Translations under genes and position numbers: made by a program
Notes under the pieces: generated by a model
The model's input: only the letters and a program-made list of their open reading frames with translations
Told to the model about the DNA's origin: nothing
The model's database searches: none
In this document: one piece after another, positions 1 through 5,073 of the stretch
Layout of the letters: each line of letters opens with the position of its first letter
Position numbering within the stretch: the first letter of the stretch is position 1
NCBI GenBank assembly: GCA_937914965.1
Contig: CALGIY010000061.1
Span: 1 to 5,086 of the forward strand
Source of the DNA: an uncultured Thermoanaerobacteraceae bacterium
GTDB taxonomy: Bacteria; Bacillota; DSM-12270; Thermacetogeniales; Thermacetogeniaceae
Length of the DNA: 5,086 bases
Reading direction: 5' to 3'

Positions 1-797
1 GGGGTTTTGTACCTGCTTCATTGATCGAACGCGGCTACGCCGGCGACCTTGAAAAGTACATGGGGAAAAATCTCAGGTTGCGTGTAATCGAGTTTGACCG
101 CAGCAAAGCGAAGGTTGTGCTTTCTCAAAAGGCAATTCTCCAGGAGGAGTTTATCCAGGAGCAGAAGGAACTCTGGGATACAATTAAGGACGGGGAAATC
201 AGAAAAGGTACAGTCCGGCACCTGACTAATTTTGGTGCTTTTGTGGATCTTGGAGGAGTAGATGGACTGCTGCATATTTCCGAGCTATCTTGGGGACGTG
301 TAAAACATCCTTCTGAAGTGGTTCAAGAGGGGGATGAAATCGAGGTTTATGTGATTTCATCAGATAAAGAAAACAAGCGCATCTCACTCAGCCTCAAAAA
401 GGTCCAAGGCAATCCCTGGGATACAGTAGATGAGCGCTATCATGACGGGGAGATTGTGACCGGAACAGTCATGCGGACAGTTTCGTTTGGAGCTTTTGTG
501 GAACTAGAGCCGGGTGTTGAAGGGCTTGTCCATATTTCACGCTTAGCGGACTATCATGTGGCAAAGCCTGAGGATATTGTTTCTGCTGGAGAAGAGGTAC
601 AGGTAAAAATATTGGATGTCAATAAACAAGACCAGAGGATCAGCTTGAGTATCAAAGATGCTCAAGCAGGCATGAGTGATAACAGAGAGAACAAACAGGG
701 AAACAAAGAAAAGTCCGAACCAATCGACTCTGGTAGTGTAGGTGTCAACTTGGGTGAGATGTTCGGGGACTTGTTTACGAGAGCCGAACAAAAGTAA
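1..797 (+). CDS. rpsA: Ribosomal protein S1-family RNA-binding protein, C-terminal part (5' end outside window)
   Basis: S1-type protein that binds single-stranded RNA through OB-fold S1 domains; in low-GC Gram-positives this homolog accompanies the ribosome or mRNA. The reading frame is open from base 1, and codons 3-20 read GFVPAS, the typical interior of an S1 domain. The TTG at 21 is therefore not the start and the gene is cut by the window edge. Visible are the end of one S1 domain (to about base 135), a complete S1 domain at about 192-404 (GTVRHLTNFGAFVDL, then GLLHISELSW) and another at about 447-665 (GTVMRTVSFGAFVEL, then GLVHISRL). A charged, low-complexity tail ends at TAA 795-797. 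In several Peptococcaceae this protein is fused behind IspH (isoprenoid synthesis); the fragment cannot show whether that holds here. It leads an operon with the zinc-ribbon gene 21 nt downstream. Family assignment is secure; the exact name is less so. Confidence 0.93.
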   Translation, partial: GFVPASLIERGYAGDLEKYMGKNLRLRVIEFDRSKAKVVLSQKAILQEEFIQEQKELWDTIKDGEIRKGTVRHLTNFGAFVDLGGVDGLLHISELSWGRVKHPSEVVQEGDEIEVYVISSDKENKRISLSLKKVQGNPWDTVDERYHDGEIVTGTVMRTVSFGAFVELEPGVEGLVHISRLADYHVAKPEDIVSAGEEVQVKILDVNKQDQRISLSIKDAQAGMSDNRENKQGNKEKSEPIDSGSVGVNLGEMFGDLFTRAEQK

Positions 798-804
798 AGC
801 TTTT

Positions 805-809
805 GGAGG
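805..809 (+). promoter_or_regulatory. Ribosome binding site of the zinc-ribbon gene
   Basis: GGAGG lies 9 nt upstream of the GTG at 819, in the short gap after the S1-protein stop codon. It supports GTG as the start, and no ATG lies nearby in that frame. Confidence 0.75.
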
Positions 810-818
810 CGATAACTC

Positions 819-1073
819 GTGCCAGTATACAGTTTTGCATGTAAGGACTGCGGGGAAGCGTTCACAAAGCTGGTAGCCATTAAGGAAAAGGACCAGGTTG
901 CATGCCCTGATTGTGGTAGTGGTGATTTGAAGCAGGTCTTTGGCAGATTTAATTATGTCAAGGTTTCCAAAAAATACAACCCTGGTTGCAATTCAGCCAG
1001 TAACTGCGTGCAGGCCAAAAAATATGGCTGTGGCAAATATGCCAGTAATCCGGTTCCAGAACCTAATTCTTAA
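819..1073 (+). CDS. FmdB-family small zinc-ribbon protein
   Basis: 84-residue cytoplasmic protein starting at GTG with GGAGG 9 nt upstream. The N-terminus MPVYSFACKDCG and the second knuckle CPDCG give a CxxC (C8, C11) and CxxC (C29, C32) zinc ribbon of the FmdB/Zn_ribbon_8 type, named after a putative regulator of formamidase in Methylophilus. The biochemical role of the family is not settled; metal-dependent regulation or protein binding is usually proposed. The C-terminal 40 residues hold three further cysteines (C57, C63, C71) in a segment rich in Lys, Tyr and Gly, outside the core ribbon. The gene sits between the S1-type gene (21 nt gap) and mobA (8 nt gap) and is surely cotranscribed with them. 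Its position next to a molybdenum cofactor gene may hint at a link with molybdoenzymes such as formate dehydrogenase, but that is inference only. Confidence 0.88.
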   Translation: MPVYSFACKDCGEAFTKLVAIKEKDQVACPDCGSGDLKQVFGRFNYVKVSKKYNPGCNSASNCVQAKKYGCGKYASNPVPEPNS

Positions 1074-1081
1074 GGTATAAG

Positions 1082-1675
1082 ATGGACGCTGCAGGAATAA
1101 TTCTGGCGGGTGGAAAGAGCTCGCGTTTCCAAGGGAATAAGGCGCTGGCCAAAATTGCATCCCAGAGGTTGATTGACCGGGTAATAGGAGAATTGGCCTC
1201 AGTCTTACCAAGGGTTATTCTTGTCACCAATACACCTGATGAGTACAGGAACCTGGAAGCAGAAGTTGTTATGGATATTCTTCCGGGACGAGGTCCTCTT
1301 GCAGGAATCCATGCAGGCTTAATCACTTCCCCTTTTGACCTGAATTTTATAGCGGCCTGTGATATGCCATTTATCAATCGAGAAATTGTTTGCTATTTAA
1401 TTAATCAAGCTACCGCTAGCGATGACGCTGTGGTGCCTGTTATAAAGGGGTATCCTGAACCCTTGGCCGCTGTATACAGGAGAACATGTATAAAAGCTAT
1501 TGAGGATGTCATTATAGCTAAAAATTTTCAGGTTAAATCTTTTTATCCCTCTATTCAGGTTAGGTATATCCCAGAAAAGGAACTGATGGAGTTCGGTGGG
1601 GGGAAGAATTTTTTTAATGTTAATACAAGAGAAGATTTCAGGATTGCCCAGCATATAGAAGGAAAAAATAAATAA
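1082..1675 (+). CDS. mobA: Molybdenum cofactor guanylyltransferase (MobA-like)
   Basis: Cytoplasmic nucleotidyltransferase that transfers GMP from GTP to molybdopterin-Mo, giving the guanine dinucleotide cofactor used by DMSO-reductase-family enzymes such as formate dehydrogenases. The 197 residues match the usual MobA length. The N-terminal nucleotide-binding loop is LAGGKSSRFQGNK (residues 8-20). It is followed by D65, the segment GPLAGIHAGL (71-80), the metal-binding ACDMP motif with D94, the YPEPLAAVY segment (124-132) and the C-terminal FNVNTRED motif (178-185). The loop differs slightly from the common RMGxxK: it reads RFQGNK. The ATG is 8 nt after the zinc-ribbon stop; TAAGG overlapping that stop is a weak ribosome binding site, so translational coupling is likely. 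A terminator follows immediately. A MobA-like cytidylyl- or other small-molecule nucleotidyltransferase is a minor alternative. Confidence 0.9.
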   Translation: MDAAGIILAGGKSSRFQGNKALAKIASQRLIDRVIGELASVLPRVILVTNTPDEYRNLEAEVVMDILPGRGPLAGIHAGLITSPFDLNFIAACDMPFINREIVCYLINQATASDDAVVPVIKGYPEPLAAVYRRTCIKAIEDVIIAKNFQVKSFYPSIQVRYIPEKELMEFGGGKNFFNVNTREDFRIAQHIEGKNK

Positions 1676-1684
1676 CTTATAAAT

Positions 1685-1718
1685 AAAAAGACCTGGCAGA
1701 TATGCCGGGTCTTTTTTT
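1685..1718 (+). terminator. Strong intrinsic terminator after mobA
   Basis: A 14-bp stem (left arm 1685-1698, right arm 1703-1716) with a single G-T wobble (1694:1708) closes on the tetraloop GATA. The A-run on the left pairs with the T-run 1712-1718, so the right arm ends in seven T. It begins 9 nt after the mobA stop codon and marks the end of the S1/zinc-ribbon/mobA operon. Confidence 0.93.
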
Positions 1719-1746
1719 ATTTCCTACATGTGGTTAATCTTAACAG

Positions 1747-1776
1747 GTATTTTTTGGCCCGGGGTGTGAGATTTTA
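1747..1776 (+). promoter_or_regulatory. Possible forespore sigma-G-type promoter of the lipoprotein gene
   Basis: The 79-nt gap between the terminator and the lipoprotein gene holds GTATT (1747-1751) and GATTTTA (1770-1776), 18 nt apart. They resemble the sigma-G pattern (-35 GHATR, about 18 nt, -10 CATnHTA) with one mismatch in each box. The predicted transcript would start near 1783, leaving only about 15 nt of leader with the ribosome site close to the 5' end. I see no good sigma-A promoter in the gap. This is pattern matching by eye and could be chance. Confidence 0.3.
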
Positions 1777-1783
1777 ATGATGG

Positions 1784-1792
1784 AAGGGGGTG
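1784..1792 (+). promoter_or_regulatory. Ribosome binding site that decides the lipoprotein start
   Basis: AAGGGGGTG lies 5 nt before ATG 1798. The alternative in-frame ATGs at 1777 and 1780 lie upstream of this site and would translate through it, so 1798 is the better start. That choice also places the Lys-Lys n-region directly at the N-terminus of the signal peptide. Confidence 0.75.
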
Positions 1793-1797
1793 AAAAA

Positions 1798-2301
1798 ATG
1801 AAGAAACTGCTGATAGGGATCACGCTTGCCCTATTTCTATGTGCTGGTTTTGCCACAGGGTGTTCACCCGCTCGCAAACCTGCTCCTAGCCCCACGAAAA
1901 CAACGCCATCTACGCCATCTACGCCATCTCCGCCTTCTGTGCCAGCGAAAAAAATAACCAGGACAACAACAGATAAGCAGAAGGCCGAACGAGCTGCCAA
2001 GGAGGCTACAAAGGTACCGGGGGTCCGTAAAGCAACTGTGGTCATTTCAGGGAGAACAGCCTTTATTGGGCTGGATCTTAGTGCTAAGGAAGGGACAGCA
2101 ACCACAAAAGTGAAGAGTGATGTGGCAAAGCGGGTTAAAGCAGCGGAGCCGAGTTTAACAACAGTTAATGTGACTTCAGATCCCGACCTAGTTACCCGTT
2201 TGCGGAAAGTTGCTGAAGGGATCAAGAGTGGAAAACCTGTTTCTAGTTTTTCAAGTGAACTTACTGAAATTGGCCGGAAAATAAAACCGCAAATGAGGTA
2301 A
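1798..2301 (+). CDS. YhcN/YlaJ-family sporulation lipoprotein
   Basis: 167-residue predicted lipoprotein. The n-region MKK is followed by a hydrophobic core (residues 4-19) and the lipobox ATGC with C22 as the lipidation site; Ala at -3 is less common than Leu. The mature chain begins with a Pro/Thr/Ser/Lys-rich linker (about 24-52). From about residue 59 comes a YhcN/YlaJ-type domain: the DKQKAERAAKEA helix, the segment VPGVRKATVVISGRTAFIGLDL (73-94), then Lys-rich helices ending in IGRKIKPQ. In Bacillus, members are forespore-made lipoproteins of the spore inner membrane with a role in germination or outgrowth; the molecular function is unknown. The gene stands alone between a strong terminator and a hairpin, so it probably has its own promoter. 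The family call rests on the overall pattern rather than a catalytic motif. There is no sign of truncation. Confidence 0.87.
   Translation: MKKLLIGITLALFLCAGFATGCSPARKPAPSPTKTTPSTPSTPSPPSVPAKKITRTTTDKQKAERAAKEATKVPGVRKATVVISGRTAFIGLDLSAKEGTATTKVKSDVAKRVKAAEPSLTTVNVTSDPDLVTRLRKVAEGIKSGKPVSSFSSELTEIGRKIKPQMR
1903..1938 (+). repeat. 9-bp tandem repeat encoding a Thr-Pro-Ser linker
   Basis: Three exact copies of ACGCCATCT (1903-1911, 1912-1920, 1921-1929) are followed by a degenerate copy CCGCCTTCT (1930-1938). They encode TPS-TPS-TPS-PPS in the linker between the lipidated cysteine and the folded domain. The unit is a multiple of three, so copy-number change would alter linker length without a frameshift. 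Confidence 0.95.
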
Positions 2302-2325
2302 AAGCCTGGTTCTTTACCAGGCTTT
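2301..2325 (+). terminator. Hairpin after the lipoprotein gene, weak or partial terminator
   Basis: The perfect 10-bp arms AAAGCCTGGT (2301-2310) and ACCAGGCTTT (2316-2325) enclose the loop TCTTT. The left arm begins in the stop codon. Only TTT followed by CCTTA trails the stem, which is a poor U-tract, so termination may be incomplete. The next gene begins 37 nt further on without an evident promoter between. The hairpin could equally stabilise the 3' end or attenuate read-through. Confidence 0.65.
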
Positions 2326-2344
2326 CCTTAGATCTAGCGGTGGG

Positions 2345-2351
2345 AAAGGAG
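2345..2351 (+). promoter_or_regulatory. Ribosome binding site supporting a TTG start
   Basis: AAAGGAG ends 11 nt before TTG 2363, a rather long but usable spacing. No ATG or GTG start lies nearby in frame, and the family-typical N-terminus begins exactly at this TTG. Confidence 0.6.
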
Positions 2352-2362
2352 CTGCAAGTAGC

Positions 2363-3091
2363 TTGCCGAGGATACCACTGGGGACAATTATTCTTTTAAT
2401 TGTTTCACTGCTCATCTATTTTGGAGTGGCTCAACGAGTCCTGGATAAACTGCGGCTCTCCGATAAAGCGGCTCTGGGAGCAATCGCGGCCTTAATTATC
2501 GGGGGCTTTATCAATATTCCCCTGCCAGGAGGAGCTCGGATCGAAGCATCCCTCAATGTTGGTGGTGGGTTGGTACCTTTGTTCCTCTCTGGTTATCTTC
2601 TTTTTAAGACAACCAACATTGAGAGGCTGCGGGCCTTTGCTGGTGTTATTGCCACAGCCGCAGCCGTTTACCTGGCGGGGCTCTTTTTGAACGCTGAACC
2701 CGAGAGCATGTTTATTAGCCCTATGTATCTCTATCCGTTGGTAGGTGGGGTTGTGGCATATGTAATTGGCAGATCAAGGCGCAGTGCTTTTATTGCTGCT
2801 ACCATGGGTATCCTGCTTTTTGATGTTATTTCCTATCTGCGTATGATTACACTAGGCAGACCTGGTGCGGTAATAATCGGGGGCGGAGGAGCCTTTGATG
2901 TTATTGTAATTGCTGGCCTTTTGGCTGTGCTCCTGGCTGAATTTATCGGGGAGACCCGAGAGCGTTTGCAAGGGGGCCCAGCTGTGAGAGGAAAAGCACC
3001 AGCTTTGTTAAAACGTTTAAGGCCTTTATCTCCTACAAAGACGCAGCAAGAGGAAGAAGGTGAAAAGGATGAACCGGGGGAAAGCAATTAG
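2363..3091 (+). CDS. DUF1614 family polytopic membrane protein
   Basis: 242-residue integral membrane protein of unknown function. The start is TTG; the N-terminus MPRIPLG followed by FGVAQRVLDKLRLSDKAAL is what I recall of DUF1614 members. About seven hydrophobic segments are visible: residues 6-23, 36-53, 67-82, 89-109, 118-136, 141-159 and 169-195. Conspicuous are D154 in segment six (LLFDVISYL), the Gly-rich stretch GGGGAFD with D179 in segment seven, and E193 near its end. The C-terminal tail (about 197-242) is hydrophilic, basic at first and strongly acidic at the end, and is probably cytoplasmic. The last 32 nt overlap the downstream SpoIIP-family reading frame, or 23 nt if that gene starts at 3069, which implies translational coupling. 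The family call is by remembered resemblance; no function should be assumed. Confidence 0.82.
   Translation: MPRIPLGTIILLIVSLLIYFGVAQRVLDKLRLSDKAALGAIAALIIGGFINIPLPGGARIEASLNVGGGLVPLFLSGYLLFKTTNIERLRAFAGVIATAAAVYLAGLFLNAEPESMFISPMYLYPLVGGVVAYVIGRSRRSAFIAATMGILLFDVISYLRMITLGRPGAVIIGGGGAFDVIVIAGLLAVLLAEFIGETRERLQGGPAVRGKAPALLKRLRPLSPTKTQQEEEGEKDEPGESN
3055..3063 (+). promoter_or_regulatory. Ribosome binding site of the spoIIP-like gene, inside the DUF1614 gene
   Basis: AGAAGGTGA, within the acidic-tail codons of the upstream gene, ends 5 nt before ATG 3069. The in-frame GTG at 3060 overlaps this site and would rely on AGGA at 3051-3054. I prefer ATG 3069, though GTG 3060 (three more residues) cannot be excluded. 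Confidence 0.6.
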
Positions 3092-4181
3092 TTGTCTGGT
3101 TATTGGAATGACTTTGGCTTTACTATTCTCAAGCAGTATTAACGCTTGGGCAGAACCTACAAACCCTGTGGCCAAGGTGGAGACCGAGCGTACAGATGGA
3201 CACTACTATACACTTGTCGATGAGAAGAAAAAGCCCCTTGATATAACAGCCCGTATCCTAAGCAAGGGAGACGAATTTATCTCAGCAGACAACATGCGCT
3301 ACCAGGTTACCTCGATTAAAGGTGACTATGCTTACGCTCGCGTGTTGGGGAAAGAAGCTGAAGCAAAACTGGCGGCTTCCCCTGTGAATGCATTTTTAAT
3401 GCAGCTTGCCAGGAGAGGCAACAATTCTATCGGTATCTACCATACACACAGCGATGAATCTTATGTACCCTCAGATGGGACTGAGAGCATCTATGGCAAT
3501 GGCGGTATTTTTAAAGTTGGGAATGTATTTGACCAAAAACTTCGTAAGATCGGCTTTACCGTTGATCACAGCAAAAGACCTCATGATCCACATGATGTTA
3601 ACGCTTACTACCGTTCACGGCGCACTGCAGTCCAGATGCTGCAGAAAAAACCCCTTGCTCTTTTTGATGTGCACAGGGATGCTGTCCCACCAGAGGTTTA
3701 TGCAGCAAATGTTAAAGGGCGAGATATCACCAAGGTCAAATTTGTGGTAGGTAGAACAAACCCGCGTTTTCAAACTAATCTGGAATTTGCCAAACAGATT
3801 AAGGCTGCTGTTGACAAGACCCATCCCGGTGTAATCCAGGGCATCCTCATTGCCAAGAGCGACTTTAATCAAGACCTGGCAGCACATTCTATGCTGATTG
3901 AAGTCGGCGCCCATACCAACTACCGGGAGGCTGCAGAGAGTGGTATTGCTTTGTTTGCTGAAGCACTGCCCAAGGTTTTAGGTGTCAAACCCACTACACC
4001 AGTACCTGGAGCACCTGTAAACCGTGGTGCTTGGCGGTCAGTTTTTTGGGGTATTCTGCTTGTGGTAGGGGCGGTTTTTGGGTACCTGTACATGAACACC
4101 GGAAGCTTGGAGGGTGCTTTGGATCAGATTCGTAAACTATTCTCTAGAACAACAACAATGTTTAAACGAAGGGAAAAGTAA
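3069..4181 (+). CDS. spoIIP: Stage II sporulation protein P (SpoIIP)-family peptidoglycan hydrolase with C-terminal membrane anchor
   Basis: SpoIIP is a zinc-dependent amidase and endopeptidase that, with SpoIID and SpoIIM, thins septal peptidoglycan during engulfment. This 370-residue protein (373 if GTG 3060 is used) has a signal sequence with a likely cleavage site AWA|E after A28. An N-terminal domain follows (about 37-105), then the SpoIIP catalytic domain (about 118-300). Motifs are YHTHSDESY (H125, H127), DVHRDA (H202), VGRTNP (227-232), DFNQDL (265-270) and LIEVG with E278. The two His motifs and the Glu are the expected zinc or catalytic residues and all are intact. After a Pro-rich linker (about 307-317), a second hydrophobic helix (325-342) and a basic tail (FKRREK) predict a C-terminal anchor, unlike the N-terminally anchored B. 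subtilis SpoIIP. The gene overlaps the DUF1614 gene and lies 3 nt before the YIEGIA gene. It may be a paralog of a classical SpoIIP encoded elsewhere; the gene symbol denotes the family. Confidence 0.9.
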   Translation: MNRGKAISCLVIGMTLALLFSSSINAWAEPTNPVAKVETERTDGHYYTLVDEKKKPLDITARILSKGDEFISADNMRYQVTSIKGDYAYARVLGKEAEAKLAASPVNAFLMQLARRGNNSIGIYHTHSDESYVPSDGTESIYGNGGIFKVGNVFDQKLRKIGFTVDHSKRPHDPHDVNAYYRSRRTAVQMLQKKPLALFDVHRDAVPPEVYAANVKGRDITKVKFVVGRTNPRFQTNLEFAKQIKAAVDKTHPGVIQGILIAKSDFNQDLAAHSMLIEVGAHTNYREAAESGIALFAEALPKVLGVKPTTPVPGAPVNRGAWRSVFWGILLVVGAVFGYLYMNTGSLEGALDQIRKLFSRTTTMFKRREK

Positions 4182-4184
4182 AAG

Positions 4185-5072
4185 ATGCTTTACCACACCA
4201 GTATTGTAGGTGGCCTGGCTGCAGGTGTGCTGGCCAGGCTTTTTATGCTGCGTCTTGACTACAGGCAGTATCCTACATATCCTCACGATTTGATTACTCA
4301 CGTAGCATTGGGTTTTATTGCTGCTTTAATTGGTGCGGTTTTGGTTCCGGCCATACTGCTCAAACAATATACAGCTGTAACTTTTTTGGCGTTGGCGGCC
4401 GAACAGTTCAGAAATGTTAGAAACATGGAAAGGGAGACCCTGACAAAATTAGAAGAGACCGAACTTGTACCCCGGGGCATTGATTATATAGAGGGAATTG
4501 CCAAGGCTTTCGAAGCCAGAAATTATTTAACAATTTTTAACGCTATTATTACCAGTGGGATTGTTGTTTGGTTGGGTTGGCCCTATGCAGTGGTTGCTGC
4601 TGTATTGATCATCCTCTTAACTCAGTTTCTAAAAACCGGTATGGTAGTTGGTGAGATCGCAGAAGTAGTTCCTGGCCAGATTTCTTTTCATGGTCCATTA
4701 TTAATGGTTGATGATATTTTTATCATGAATATCGGATTTCCTGCGGCGAGGGAAAAAATTATGGCAGAAGGATTAGGAGTGGTTATTAAGCCCAAAAATG
4801 ATAATGGGAGAGCGGTTCTCCATAACTTTGGCCAGCGGCAGGCAATTATTCACACAGCCGCGGCTTTGCTGGGAACGAAACGTGAATTTGGTGAGCCGGA
4901 ATTTACCCCCTTGGCCAGAAAGAATATTGATACTGGTGAGTTGGGTTTGTTTATTCTCCCTATAGAGAAAGATTTCGAATGTCTGCGCAATATTATCGAG
5001 AGATCCCCCGTTCTGGAAAGCGCCTCCAGGAAACCACTGGATTCTAAGGCCGGACGGATTGCCTCGGATTAG
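4185..5072 (+). CDS. YIEGIA family membrane protein
   Basis: 295-residue membrane protein carrying the signature hexapeptide YIEGIA at residues 101-106, after which the family is named. Hydrophobic segments lie at about 5-22, 38-59, 62-72 (short, possibly amphipathic) and 116-149 (long, probably two helices around the LGWP turn at 130-133). A charged stretch (76-100, rich in Arg and Glu) precedes the signature. The C-terminal half (about 157-295) is soluble-looking, with a VPGQ turn, VDD at 175-177 and a GTKREFGEPEF stretch. The family occurs in spore formers; I recall the B. subtilis relative as yphB/seaA in the ypfD-der-gpsA region, with a spore envelope role, but cannot verify this here. 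The ATG is 3 nt after the SpoIIP-family stop, and a GAAGGG ribosome site lies at 4168-4173, so coupling is likely. No biochemical activity can be deduced. Confidence 0.87.
   Translation: MLYHTSIVGGLAAGVLARLFMLRLDYRQYPTYPHDLITHVALGFIAALIGAVLVPAILLKQYTAVTFLALAAEQFRNVRNMERETLTKLEETELVPRGIDYIEGIAKAFEARNYLTIFNAIITSGIVVWLGWPYAVVAAVLIILLTQFLKTGMVVGEIAEVVPGQISFHGPLLMVDDIFIMNIGFPAAREKIMAEGLGVVIKPKNDNGRAVLHNFGQRQAIIHTAAALLGTKREFGEPEFTPLARKNIDTGELGLFILPIEKDFECLRNIIERSPVLESASRKPLDSKAGRIASD
4213..4244 (+). other. Terminator-like inverted repeat inside the start of the YIEGIA gene
   Basis: GCCTGGC (4213-4219) and GCCAGGC (4233-4239) form a perfect 7-bp inverted repeat with a 13-nt loop, directly followed by five T (4240-4244). 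It lies 28-60 nt after the ATG. The codons read as ordinary hydrophobic residues (GLAAGVLARLF), so it may be a coincidence of codon use. If real, it could stop untranslated transcripts (polarity). Confidence 0.35.
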
Positions 5073-5073
5073 G

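Noticed and set aside
21..23. TTG as start of the S1-type gene
   Set aside because: The frame is open upstream to the window edge and the preceding codons read as S1-domain interior (GFVPAS); this is an internal Leu codon.
1777..1797. Upstream ATGs (1777, 1780) as the lipoprotein start
   Set aside because: They precede the strong ribosome binding site at 1784-1792, have none of their own, and would put acidic residues in front of the signal peptide.
1740..2225. 161-codon open frame on the minus strand
   Set aside because: It mirrors the lipoprotein gene, shows low-complexity Val/Ser/Ala composition and no recognisable domain, and ends against the promoter region; a shadow frame.
2833..3087. 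Minus-strand frame opposite the DUF1614 C-terminus
   Set aside because: Ser/Pro-rich composition is the reverse image of the acidic tail codons; no independent support.
3406..3750. 114-codon + strand frame inside the SpoIIP-like gene
   Set aside because: It lies wholly within a gene with intact catalytic motifs, is Met/Leu-rich and resembles no family I know.
3615..3914. Minus-strand frame opposite the SpoIIP-like catalytic domain
   Set aside because: Fully antisense to a well-supported gene, with no ribosome binding site or domain evidence.
4010..4031. Inverted repeat AGCACC/GGTGCT near the SpoIIP-like C-terminal anchor
   Set aside because: Only 6 bp with a 10-nt loop and no T-run, inside coding sequence; expected by chance.
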